From Nostoc sp. 'Peltigera membranacea cyanobiont' N6 (GTDB lineage: Bacteria; Cyanobacteriota; Cyanobacteriia; Cyanobacteriales; Nostocaceae): 64,000 nucleotides of DNA. The notes beneath the pieces are model-generated. The model was not told the DNA's origin and did not search any database. It was given only the letters and a program-made list of their open reading frames with translations. Of this stretch, positions 47,316 to 55,050 are shown in pieces. Made by a program: the position numbers and the translations under genes. Numbering within the stretch: position 1 is the first letter of the stretch; each line of letters begins with the position of its first letter. The stretch spans positions 2,790,001 through 2,854,000 of the forward strand of contig NZ_CP026681.1 in assembly GCF_002949735.1 (NCBI RefSeq). Reading direction: 5' to 3'.

Positions 47316-47711
47316 ATGATGAAAATGAATTTCCTGACCATTGACAAAGTAAACAAAATTATTGAGCTTGCTAAGTTAGTTTACGGTTCCAAAACTCCCC
47401 AATCAATATCTGATATAAAATTAACAGATTCCAATACACAAGCAAAAGAATTAATCGAATTTTTGATTGAGCGTCAAACATTAAACACTCCCATAAATAC
47501 ATTGTCTGAATACATAAATAATCTTTCTTCGGAGGAAACAGCAGAAGCTATAGCACTGATGGTACTTGGTCGTAGAGATTCTGAGAGACAACCATCGGAT
47601 TTCCTTGAGTTAGTGAAAGAGGCTCAAGGAGTCGAAAGGCATTATCTAGTTGAAAAGTCTTTATTAGCTAAATACCTACATTCTGGATTGGAAAAACTAA
47701 ATCTTCATTGA
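47316..47711 (+). CDS. DUF3775-like hypothetical protein
   Basis: 131 residues; ATG 47316 has a strong AAGGAGGAGAAG site 5 bases upstream. Pattern: NTLSEYINNLSSEETAEAIA then LMVLGRRD and DFLELVKEAQGVERHYLVEK, fitting the DUF3775 family (LSxYIxxLSxxExAEAxALMxLGR). All-helical and soluble; the role is unknown. 17 bp before the Rpn gene; could be co-transcribed with it. Confidence 0.7.
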   Translation: MMKMNFLTIDKVNKIIELAKLVYGSKTPQSISDIKLTDSNTQAKELIEFLIERQTLNTPINTLSEYINNLSSEETAEAIALMVLGRRDSERQPSDFLELVKEAQGVERHYLVEKSLLAKYLHSGLEKLNLH

Positions 47712-47728
47712 AATAAGGGGCAAATAAA

Positions 47729-48535
47729 TTGAGTTACGATAATACTGCCAAGTACTTAGCTGAATTGTATCCAGCCGAGTTTGCCAAGTGGTTGCTACCA
47801 GATAAGAATACAGAAGTTACAGTACTTAAAACTGAACTTTCAATAGAGCCAATCCGCGCAGATTATGTCACATTTTTGCAAACAAGTAGTCGGATTTTGC
47901 ATATTGAGTTTCAGACTCTCCCCAAATCTAATCCGCCAATTCCTTTGCGGGTATTAGACTATTACGTGAGATTGAAACGGCAATATAACACACCAGTAAC
48001 CCAAGTCGTGATTTTCTTGCAACAAAGTAGTGACCCTATTGCATTTACCGAAGAATACATAGATGAATTCACAAGTCACCGTTATCAAGTTATACGGTTA
48101 TGGGAACAAGATTCAGCTTTGTTTCTGGATAATCCAGCGTTACTACCTCTTGCGCCTTTAACTCGAACTGATTCACCTGCCGCTTTATTATCCCAAGTAG
48201 CTCAAAATATCGCTAGAATTTCAGATAGAGATGAAAGGCAGAACATTGCTGGATGTACAGAGATATTTGCAGGTTTAAGGTTTGAAAAAGATTTAATTCG
48301 TCAATTTTTACGGGAGGATATTATGCAGGAATCTGTTATCTATCAGGATATTTTGCAGAAAGGGTAATTCAAATTTTTCTATCGCCAGCTAAATCGCCGT
48401 TTTGGAGAAATTGATATATCAATAATTGAACGAGTTCGAGAATTATCTACGGAGCAATTAGAGGCATTAGGAGAAGCGTTTTTAGATTTTTCATCACTTG
48501 AAGATTTAGTAGCTTGGTTAGATCAATTAGGATAA
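47729..48535 (+). pseudogene. Rpn-family PD-(D/E)XK nuclease/transposase-like protein with DUF4351 tail, in-frame TAA
   Basis: TTG start 47729 with AAGGGGC upstream (the sister copy at 59562 has the same TTG start). The first part (212 residues) has MSYDNTAKYLAELYPAEFAK, the nuclease core VLHIEFQTLPKSNPPIPLRV, and LRFEKDLIRQFLREDIMQES. TAA at 48365-48367, then the same frame goes on: YRQLNRRFGEIDISIIERVR and LSTEQLEALGEAFLDFSSLE to LDQLG at 48535, a DUF4351 domain. So one nonsense mutation cut the tail off. Rpn proteins promote RecA-independent recombination; many in cyanobacteria are in multi-copy decay. Confidence 0.82.
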
Positions 48536-48546
48536 TAAGGATAAAA

Positions 48547-48574
48547 GCGGAGGAAATCAGATCAAAACCTCCGC
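48547..48574 (+). terminator. Hairpin after the Rpn gene
   Basis: GCGGAGG (48547-48553) pairs with CCTCCGC (48568-48574) around a 14-base loop, about 12 bp after the frame ends. It is followed by a mixed T-rich stretch rather than a perfect T-run. The rest of 48575-48863 shows no gene. Confidence 0.5.
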
Positions 48575-48863
48575 CTCTCAGTTTACTATTTCTCTGTCTT
48601 TATCATTCCACACTCTACAGATAATTAAAGACTTGAGTAAATCTGTAACTGCTAAAAATAACAACAAAATAAATGTGGAAATCAGCGCATGATACTTTCC
48701 ACCTTATACCAAAATAAACAGCTTTTATTTTTTTAGGTTCTATCAATAATGATCTTTCAAAACCTATAAATAAGAAGTTATTAGGCAGTTGCACAGTTGC
48801 ATCTATATCTCTGGTAATTGCCGCATCAGACGCTTATGTTCAGTCATTGGAGTTTTAAAACCC

Positions 48864-49256
48864 GTGAAAGCGCTATCTGTCCGTCAACCCTGGGCTTGGG
48901 CAATCATTCACTCCACCAAAGACATAGAAAACCGTGGCTGGCCCATTCATTATCGCGGCGACATTCTGATTCACGCAGCCAAGACTTGTACCAAAAAAGA
49001 TTACCAGCTAGCGAGAGAATTTTGCCAAGGGATGGGGGTAGTAATCCCAGAATTAATCTCTTTACGTCGCGGTCAAGTTATTGGCATTGTCACAATAGTA
49101 GATTGCAAGTTTTCACAAGTTGCGTCTGGCTGGGGGATGCCTGAGCAGTACCACTGGAAGCTGGAGAATCCACGCGAGATTACGCCGATTCCTTACATTG
49201 GGCGGTTGGGGATTTTTGAAGTGCCAGATGATTTGGTCATGGAGGTGGCTGCATGA
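48864..49256 (+). CDS. ASCH-domain protein
   Basis: 130 residues, starting from GTG 48864 (VKALSVRQPWAWAIIHSTKD). ASCH core: KALSVRQPWAW, DIENRGWPIHYRGDILIHA, GQVIGIVTIVDCKF and YHWKLENPREITPIPYIGRL. ASCH domains bind RNA or modified nucleic acid and in some cases deacetylate N4-acetylcytidine. The end overlaps the start of the cytosine methyltransferase by 4 bases (ATGA), so translation is coupled. A modification reader/writer pair is an attractive inference. Confidence 0.85.
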   Translation: MKALSVRQPWAWAIIHSTKDIENRGWPIHYRGDILIHAAKTCTKKDYQLAREFCQGMGVVIPELISLRRGQVIGIVTIVDCKFSQVASGWGMPEQYHWKLENPREITPIPYIGRLGIFEVPDDLVMEVAA

Positions 49257-50716
49257 TTAAAACAGCCCCAAGTCATACGCTACTTCCAAAGCCAAAATCA
49301 GTAATAATTGAGTTATCTGCAACACCCGAAAATTTCTTAGAGAAAGGGGTCAAAGCCTCACAGGGGGAATCGGTCGGTTGTCTTTATCAGTACCTCGAAA
49401 CTAAAAAGCTACTTGATGGGGAGACTGTTTCTTATCCCCGTGTGATTGGTGAACGTGACCCGAATAATCCCTTTCATTGGCGATGGGCATTCAATTGGAA
49501 AGAGAAGATAAACGGGGCATGGAAAGGCAAAAGTATAGGTTCAATTCCCCCTGGCGCTGTGACAATGATTCGGACACTGCAACAAGAGAGGGCAACGCGA
49601 GAGAATATCATCGCCTTTATCAAAAAAGCGAAAACCAAAAAAACATTACCAAAATTAGATGTCTGCAAAAATTTTGATAATACAAAAATAAAACCAGTTT
49701 TGCCAAATGATGCCCCGATCGCTGTAGTACTGTTCGCTGGTGGCGGCGGAATTGAAGCGGGGATGGTTGAAGCCGGGATTCGTCCAGTCATTGCGGTGGA
49801 ATTCGACCCCACCAAACCAGAACTGAGTCGGGCGATCGCCAAAACCCATCACCGCAATTTCAGTGAATACGGGTGTAGAATAATCCAACTAACAGTTCAA
49901 GAAGTAGCACGGTTAGGATTTCTCGGTTTTCCGCGCCGCCCCGATTACCTCCACGCCTCCCCAGTGTGCGCCAACTTCAGCCAAGCCCACACAGCCAAAG
50001 CAGGTATTGGGATTGAAACGGCTGACGATTTGAGTGCAGCGATCGCTGTGGCAGAAACCATCCGACAGTTGCAGCCACAGGTGTTTACGCTGGAGAATGT
50101 GCCGCGTTATCAGAACAGTCAGAGTTTCAGTATCATTCTGTCAGCTTTGGAGCAGGAGGGGTACTCGGTCGATTACAGCGTCGTCAACATGGCTGATTTT
50201 GGACTGCCCCAGGCGCGGCGGCGGTTAGTTCTGATTGCCAGTAGAGGTTGTCGCGTTGCTTTACCTTCGGGAACTACACCTTGCGGTTGGTATGAGGCGA
50301 TCGCTCATCTAATCCCCAGCATGACCGATTCCCAATTACTCCCCAAACAACGGCAAGCGGTAGAACAATTTCTGGCAACTAACGAACCAACGCCATTGCT
50401 ACTAGAGAGAGTTGGAGGGCGCAACGGACTGAAGTACAAGCCTGGGCATTTACCTTGCAACACCATTCTGCGCTCACACTTCACCGACCACAAAGGCTGC
50501 AACCGTAGTAAGTTCGCTGATATCTGGTTGGCTGATGGTACGGTCAAGTCTTTGTCTATTGAGGGGGCTGCAATCTTGCAAGGGTTTCCCAGTTGGTACG
50601 AGTTTCCCAACGAGACTGCTACGGCGGGGTCAATCATCGGCTATTCTGTCCCTCCCAGTTTCGCAACACAACTATTTATATCTGCACAGAGCAATTTATT
50701 AGGAGTGACTGTATGA
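49253..50716 (+). CDS. C5-cytosine DNA methyltransferase
   Basis: 487 residues. Motif I VLFAGGGGIEAGMVEAGI (about 159), motif IV SPVCANFSQAH with catalytic Cys239 (VC in place of the usual PPC), motif VI LENVPRY (about 281), motif VIII ARRRLVLIAS, and motif IX/X ILQGFPSWYEFP and YSVPPSFATQ. The N-terminal 155 residues (LYQYLETKKLLDGETVSYPR) form an extra domain not part of the catalytic fold. No partner restriction enzyme is visible, so it looks like an orphan/solitary methylase. Coupled with ASCH upstream and overlapping DUF1392 downstream by 4 bases. Confidence 0.88.
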   Translation: MIKTAPSHTLLPKPKSVIIELSATPENFLEKGVKASQGESVGCLYQYLETKKLLDGETVSYPRVIGERDPNNPFHWRWAFNWKEKINGAWKGKSIGSIPPGAVTMIRTLQQERATRENIIAFIKKAKTKKTLPKLDVCKNFDNTKIKPVLPNDAPIAVVLFAGGGGIEAGMVEAGIRPVIAVEFDPTKPELSRAIAKTHHRNFSEYGCRIIQLTVQEVARLGFLGFPRRPDYLHASPVCANFSQAHTAKAGIGIETADDLSAAIAVAETIRQLQPQVFTLENVPRYQNSQSFSIILSALEQEGYSVDYSVVNMADFGLPQARRRLVLIASRGCRVALPSGTTPCGWYEAIAHLIPSMTDSQLLPKQRQAVEQFLATNEPTPLLLERVGGRNGLKYKPGHLPCNTILRSHFTDHKGCNRSKFADIWLADGTVKSLSIEGAAILQGFPSWYEFPNETATAGSIIGYSVPPSFATQLFISAQSNLLGVTV

Positions 50717-51132
50717 CTAACCTTGTTCAAAACTTAGAACAGTGCTGGTACATCTCCCCACCTTGGGGTCAACAAATCCCGCCGTTGCTAGTAAGTTTGC
50801 TTGAACGGGTGTACGTCAAAAGAGTCAAAGCATTCGGTTACTGCTGTGGTGTCGAATGGTCGCTGCAAGGCTGGAAATACGAAATTAATACTTGCAATGA
50901 CAATATTACTGTCTGGGGTAGTGAACTTATTGGTACAGGTAATTTGCGATCGCTACCCCAAGAAAAACCTGTGTTTCGCTTGGGTGAGTTGGTCGAGTTT
51001 CGATTTCACGGTGATGAGCCACCGATCCGCATAGTCCAAGGTATTAAACTGATTAACGATTGCTGGTTCTACAACATCAAGTGGATGTCCCCTGCTATAT
51101 CGGAAAAAGGTGGCGAGGTTTATTACCTCTAG
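50713..51132 (+). CDS. DUF1392 family protein, second copy
   Basis: 139 residues; ATG 50713 overlaps the methylase stop. MTNLVQNLEQCWYISPPWGQ, QIPPLLVSLLERVYVKRVKA and FGYCCGVEWSL; same family as the protein at 36200-36658. Its linkage with a DNA methyltransferase is a rare context clue for a family without known function. Confidence 0.8.
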   Translation: MTNLVQNLEQCWYISPPWGQQIPPLLVSLLERVYVKRVKAFGYCCGVEWSLQGWKYEINTCNDNITVWGSELIGTGNLRSLPQEKPVFRLGELVEFRFHGDEPPIRIVQGIKLINDCWFYNIKWMSPAISEKGGEVYYL

Positions 51133-51272
51133 AGATTCCCGAAGCGCGGGTAACTGATTACGATTTGGAGAAGGTGTGATTATAACAATTTACACCTCAT
51201 ACTTACAGTGGACAATTTATAGGCGAGGGCATCTCAATCCCACTGTACCCTCCCCAAAATTGGAAGGGTAAG

Positions 51273-51318
51273 CACCATTTCAGGAGTTCGCGCCAACTCC
51301 CGAACTCCTGAAATGGTG
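51273..51318. other. Perfect 18-bp inverted repeat, 10-base loop
   Basis: CACCATTTCAGGAGTTCG (51273-51290), loop CGCCAACTCC, then CGAACTCCTGAAATGGTG (51301-51318). No mismatch. No T-run follows, so it is not an ordinary terminator. It lies in the convergent stretch between DUF1392 and the DUF6882 gene. Confidence 0.8.
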
Positions 51319-51450
51319 GAAGTCATTAGTCCAAGATACCAAACCAGCGATCGCCTACTCCCGAATCCAGTTGTTTAGCATCAGTTCAACTAAGGAAACA
51401 GCACGTAGCCTGAAATAGTACAAATACACTCATATTCAGCGAAAATTATC

Positions 51451-52293
51451 CTAATTTATTCTCGTTACTTCAATGGTTTTTTGAATTAATTGAGAACCAG
51501 ATGCTTTTACTACTATTCTAGATGGAATAAAACTCTGGTCATCATATTCGGGGCAAGCCTCATAGTTGCCTACTTTGCCTTGTTCTAACAGCCGACCTAC
51601 CTCTACGTCAAAAGCCTTCTTTTCTGCTGCCGCAAGTGATGAGACGTAAACAATGTTAACTTCATCATCAATGCCACCGAACTCAATTGGGAAGAGATAA
51701 ACTTTCTCTAACTCTCCAGCAAGGTGTGCCGCAATTGCTGCCTCACGAGAATTAACTCTTGCTGCTATTGATTGAGTCAGGCTTGGCTCGCTCTCCAACT
51801 GGCTTAATGTCACATGATTAAACGTGATAAAAACGAGAGTTGAACCTGTTGAACCTCGATATGCACCTTCTGCTTCACATAGCTTGCAGGCTAGGGCTGT
51901 AAACTCCCAAGCTTGGTTTTCTGTGCAAACAATCTTTTGGGTAGTCAGATATTCAATACCATGCTTCTCTCCATAGGTTCGGATTTTATGTGCGTGTAAC
52001 TGTAATGCAGGCACAACAGATGGATGGTTCCAACCCCACAACCAACTGCTGTCTATTGTGTTGTAAGTGCCGATAATCTGTACTGAACATCTGGCAATGA
52101 TCCCATCTGGACGGGTAAAAACAACTGTACCAGCGTCTTGATCTATGTCCCAACTCGACTCACCCAGCCGCCAAGCACTATTGTGAGCTTCTGTTTTTAA
52201 TCGCAACTCCTCCATACTCTGCTCAATTAAAGTCTGAAACTCTCTCTTATTATCTGATTCTCCTGCACCGAATAACTTATTGAAAAAATTCAT
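51451..52293 (-). CDS. DUF6882-like protein with a second C-terminal domain
   Basis: 280 residues. The first half: SWLWGWNHPSVVPALQLHAH, KIRTYGEKHGIEYLTTQKIV and FTALACKLCEAEGAYRGSTG fit DUF6882. The second half (about 180-280) reads KVYLFPIEFGGIDDEVNIVY and DVEVGRLLEQGKVGNYEACP, another beta-rich domain. N-terminus MNFFNKLFGAGESDNK, no export signal. Function unknown; such proteins occur near immunity-like genes. Confidence 0.65.
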   Translation of the reverse strand: MNFFNKLFGAGESDNKREFQTLIEQSMEELRLKTEAHNSAWRLGESSWDIDQDAGTVVFTRPDGIIARCSVQIIGTYNTIDSSWLWGWNHPSVVPALQLHAHKIRTYGEKHGIEYLTTQKIVCTENQAWEFTALACKLCEAEGAYRGSTGSTLVFITFNHVTLSQLESEPSLTQSIAARVNSREAAIAAHLAGELEKVYLFPIEFGGIDDEVNIVYVSSLAAAEKKAFDVEVGRLLEQGKVGNYEACPEYDDQSFIPSRIVVKASGSQLIQKTIEVTRIN

Positions 52294-53029
52294 AATCTTT
52301 AACTATTTAAGGACATCCAAAATCGCTAAGTGGTCTTAAGCAAAACTAAAAAAACCAAAGCTAAGAAACAACGGATTTCACTGTATATACACTGCCTTTA
52401 ACAGGTATTCCGTAATGGAGACACTGCTAGTAGTCTGGCAAGTCAACTTTGCATGATACTGTTGATATAAGCGCTGTTCATAGTAAAAACTCTTTCTAAA
52501 TTAGTAGATAGCTATACTCAAGCTTTGAGCATAAAAATATGGGATAATTTACCCTTTGTAAATAAGCATTTTTTGAGGAAATCAGGAAAAAAAGCTTTAG
52601 ATGACAATAAACTATCTAGTTAAAGTATGGAATTATACTGAAAGTATTTTCCAAATATTGTGACAGTTTGATGAACGCACGTTTAAAGCCAATCAAATTC
52701 ATTAATGGGATTGAATAAAATACAAATTATATTCTCTAAATATTGTGATAGTTTGATGAACGCACGTTTAAAGCCACTCAAATTCATCAATGGAAGTAAA
52801 TAGAATGCAAGCTTTCGGATAATAGCTAAAGCCGGAATTTTCATGGTATGTAGATTCATGTCATTTTGAAGGTTTCCCAAGCCCTAATTTTTGCGTTAAC
52901 CGATTGCTTCACCCATCTTAGAGGGTGTTTATAAAATCAACATTAACGTGAGTTCGACGGAACTAAAAAATAGCACGAGGCAGTGCAGATAAGTCTTTTG
53001 GGTAAATATCGAGCGATGGTTTTTTAGGC
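52294..53029. other. Long non-coding stretch with a tandem duplication
   Basis: No supported gene. The two repeat copies at 52651-52710 and 52735-52794 are described separately. The rest is AT-rich sequence without recognised family signatures on either strand. Confidence 0.5.
52651..52794. repeat. Tandem 60-bp duplication, 84-bp period
   Basis: Copy 1 (52651-52710) and copy 2 (52735-52794) share AAATATTGTGA.AGTTTGATG and AACGCACGTTTAAAGCCA.T and CAAATTCAT.AATGG with about six differences. On the minus strand one copy could encode part of a short helical peptide, but no consistent frame is kept. Confidence 0.75.
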
Positions 53030-53270
53030 ACTCAATACGGTTCGGTTAAAGGGGAAAGGGACTCAATACTTATCGGGTTTTGGGGAAAAAGGGAAGGGGA
53101 AAGGGGAAAGAAAAAACCTTTAACCTTTTCCCAAAACCAAATTCCAAGTTGAAAATGCAAAAACCGAGCAGTATTGAAAAGGGACTCATATTTTAAATAC
53201 ATCCTTTCCCTTTTACCCCTTACCCAGACCACAAGGAAAGTGAAAAATGCTTATCCGAACCGTATTGGGT
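53030..53270. mobile_element. 241-bp MITE-like element with terminal inverted repeats and target duplication
   Basis: Left end ACTCAATACGGTTCGG (53030-53045); right end CCGAACCGTATTGGGT (53255-53270), 15 of 16 complementary. Flanks: AGGC at 53026-53029 and 53271-53274 (extended to TAGGCACTC on both sides if the first bases of the end are counted). The interior is made of AAAGGGG/CCCCTTT runs like those at 34587-34660, with a second ACTCAATACT copy inside. No coding capacity. Confidence 0.72.
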
Positions 53271-53352
53271 AGGCACTCTGATAATTACTACCACTTAGGT
53301 GCTGGCGATTTCGGAAAACTGTTGCTTGGTTATAAAAACTTCCTCCTAAAGG

Positions 53353-53522
53353 GCGATTGAAATCGACGGTCACAACCTAGAAGAAATTGGGCGTTACATA
53401 CAACCGCAGTTATCGATAACCTCAACTGGCCCACAGTGATTGTGGCTCGTACAAAGAAGGGCAAGGGTGTTGCAGATTTAGAAGATATCGGCGGTTGGCA
53501 TGGTAAAAGCCTTGAAGCCTGA
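53353..53522 (+). pseudogene. Transketolase fragment
   Basis: AIEIDGHNLEEIGRY in one frame, then after a frame change NLNWPTVIVARTKKGKGVAD and LEDIGGWHGKSLEA with a stop. IDGHxLExI, PTxIxARTKKGKG and GWHGK are hallmark transketolase thiamine-domain motifs. About 57 residues of a chromosomal gene, frameshifted. Confidence 0.85.
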
Positions 53523-53756
53523 CCAAGCAAAGGCAGCGATCGCCTGATTGAGAGTGCGATCGCTCTTCGTAGACCCCAGTCCATTTAAACAAGGGAGAAA
53601 ATTATTGGCAATTTCTTAAAGTCCCTTTTTCCGAAACGGTACATCCTGAAGTTGTTTCTACTTATGTATTTGTTCTTCAGCTTAGTTTACGGAGGATATT
53701 TTTAGGTATCAAAGGAAACACTTTTCTGAAGCTATTGAAGTGATTTGAATCAAAAT

Positions 53757-54458
53757 ATGGATACTGAAGAACTCTATCCTTGTCCCTGTTGTGGTTATAA
53801 AACTCTGAACGCCAAGCCACCTGGAACATATCTTATTTGTCCTATTTGTTTTTGGTCAGATGATAGCGAGACAATAGATTCCTATGGATTTAGCTGGGTG
53901 GGATCTAATCAGGTATCTCTTCGCCAAGCACAAAGAAATTATATTGCCTTTGGAGCTTGTGAGCAGGAATGGCTAGATATTGTTCGTTCGACAACAGTTT
54001 TGGATGTGCGAGATAGCAATTGGCAAACTCTTGATACTTTAGAGGAAAATACTAGGCTAGCCTTAATTGAACAAATTACCGCCGCTTTTGATGGTGTTAA
54101 GCGCTCAGACGGAATTACATTACATGAAGCCAGAGCGCTAGATGACTATGCAGATGCTCAGAAAGCCAGAAAATTAGATAGTGAAAGCCAATGGCAGGAT
54201 ATACCAGATGAGTGGATTGAATATTTCTCTGATGTCTTTCCTTTTTTTGATGCAAAAGGATTTCGCTACTACATTCCCGCTTACATAATTTGGTGCTTAA
54301 AACACTACAAAACTTCTAACTCCGACACTCTAGATAACACAATCTATACCATAAAAAATAGAGGGGGTTATTATCATCCTCACTTGGAGTTGCTTAATAC
54401 AACTCAATTACAGGCAATTAAAGCGTTTCTACAATTTATGAATAGATTTTTCCCATAA
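53757..54458 (+). CDS. CPCC zinc-ribbon plus DUF6714-like protein
   Basis: 233 residues from ATG 53757 (a TTG 12 bp upstream is possible). The N-terminus is a cysteine-rich CPCC domain: LYPCPCCGYKTLNAKPPGTY and LICPICFWSDD. The C-terminal domain from about 105 has LIEQITAAFDGVKRSDGITL, HEARALDDY, DIPDEWIEYFSDVFPFFDAK and GFRYYIPAYIIWCLKHYKTS, typical of DUF6714. Both are domains of small bacterial proteins often found in toxin-immunity neighbourhoods. Soluble; role unknown. Confidence 0.8.
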   Translation: MDTEELYPCPCCGYKTLNAKPPGTYLICPICFWSDDSETIDSYGFSWVGSNQVSLRQAQRNYIAFGACEQEWLDIVRSTTVLDVRDSNWQTLDTLEENTRLALIEQITAAFDGVKRSDGITLHEARALDDYADAQKARKLDSESQWQDIPDEWIEYFSDVFPFFDAKGFRYYIPAYIIWCLKHYKTSNSDTLDNTIYTIKNRGGYYHPHLELLNTTQLQAIKAFLQFMNRFFP

Positions 54459-54485
54459 GTGTGCATGTTCTTCATATCTGAAAAC

Positions 54486-54587
54486 CTATTCCAAGCTTTC
54501 TGGAACTTCATGTTTCTCAATAATTCTATCCCAACTAACTGACTTAATTTTTTCCAGAGCTTCTGTCACTTTTTCAGAAATTTTCAT
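54486..54587 (-). CDS. Possible small protein of 33 residues
   Basis: ATG 54587 to the stop at 54486: MKISEKVTEALEKIKSVSWD and RIIEKHEVPESLE. A clean amphipathic helix-rich peptide; no upstream ribosome site I would rely on. May be a remnant. Confidence 0.3.
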   Translation of the reverse strand: MKISEKVTEALEKIKSVSWDRIIEKHEVPESLE

Positions 54588-54605
54588 AGTTAACATCTAG
54601 CATTC

Positions 54606-54853
54606 GGCATAAATTGTTATAACGATAGACAATGCACAAAGCGAGAAGTATTGGAGCGGGTTAAATATTACGCTCGATTAGCGATTGAGCGGGTGGAGGA
54701 TGGAGTTGACAAGGTTAAGGAATTACTCAGTACCCTAACGCTTGATGAGCGGTTGGGTGTGATGCTGGAGTTTGAAGTTTGAGGATCTTGACTCTGACAA
54801 GTTTGCTCAATTGGTGACAGATGCGCTGCATTGGACTGAATGGATGGGGTGAG
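54606..54853 (+). pseudogene. Remnant of a helical protein with frame change
   Basis: NCYNDRQCTKREVLERVKYY, ARLAIERVEDGVDKVKELLS, TLTLDERLGVMLEFEV-stop; the next frame continues FEDLDSDKFAQLVTDALHWT and EWMG. No start; two parts in different frames. The family was not identified. Confidence 0.4.
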
Positions 54854-55050
54854 AAAGTTGCGATCACAATAAACCAATTTACTTTTCGGGTGTAGAAAAT
54901 GCTCCTTCGTTTTCCCATACGATGCCTGCCCTATCTTGCTGCACCTCAAGGATTGGTGATGCAATCGGCATAGGTGTCGGTAAACCATTTTTTCACAGAC
55001 ACCATAGCCTTAACCTCTCATTGATAGAGAGGAACAGACTTGAACTCAGG

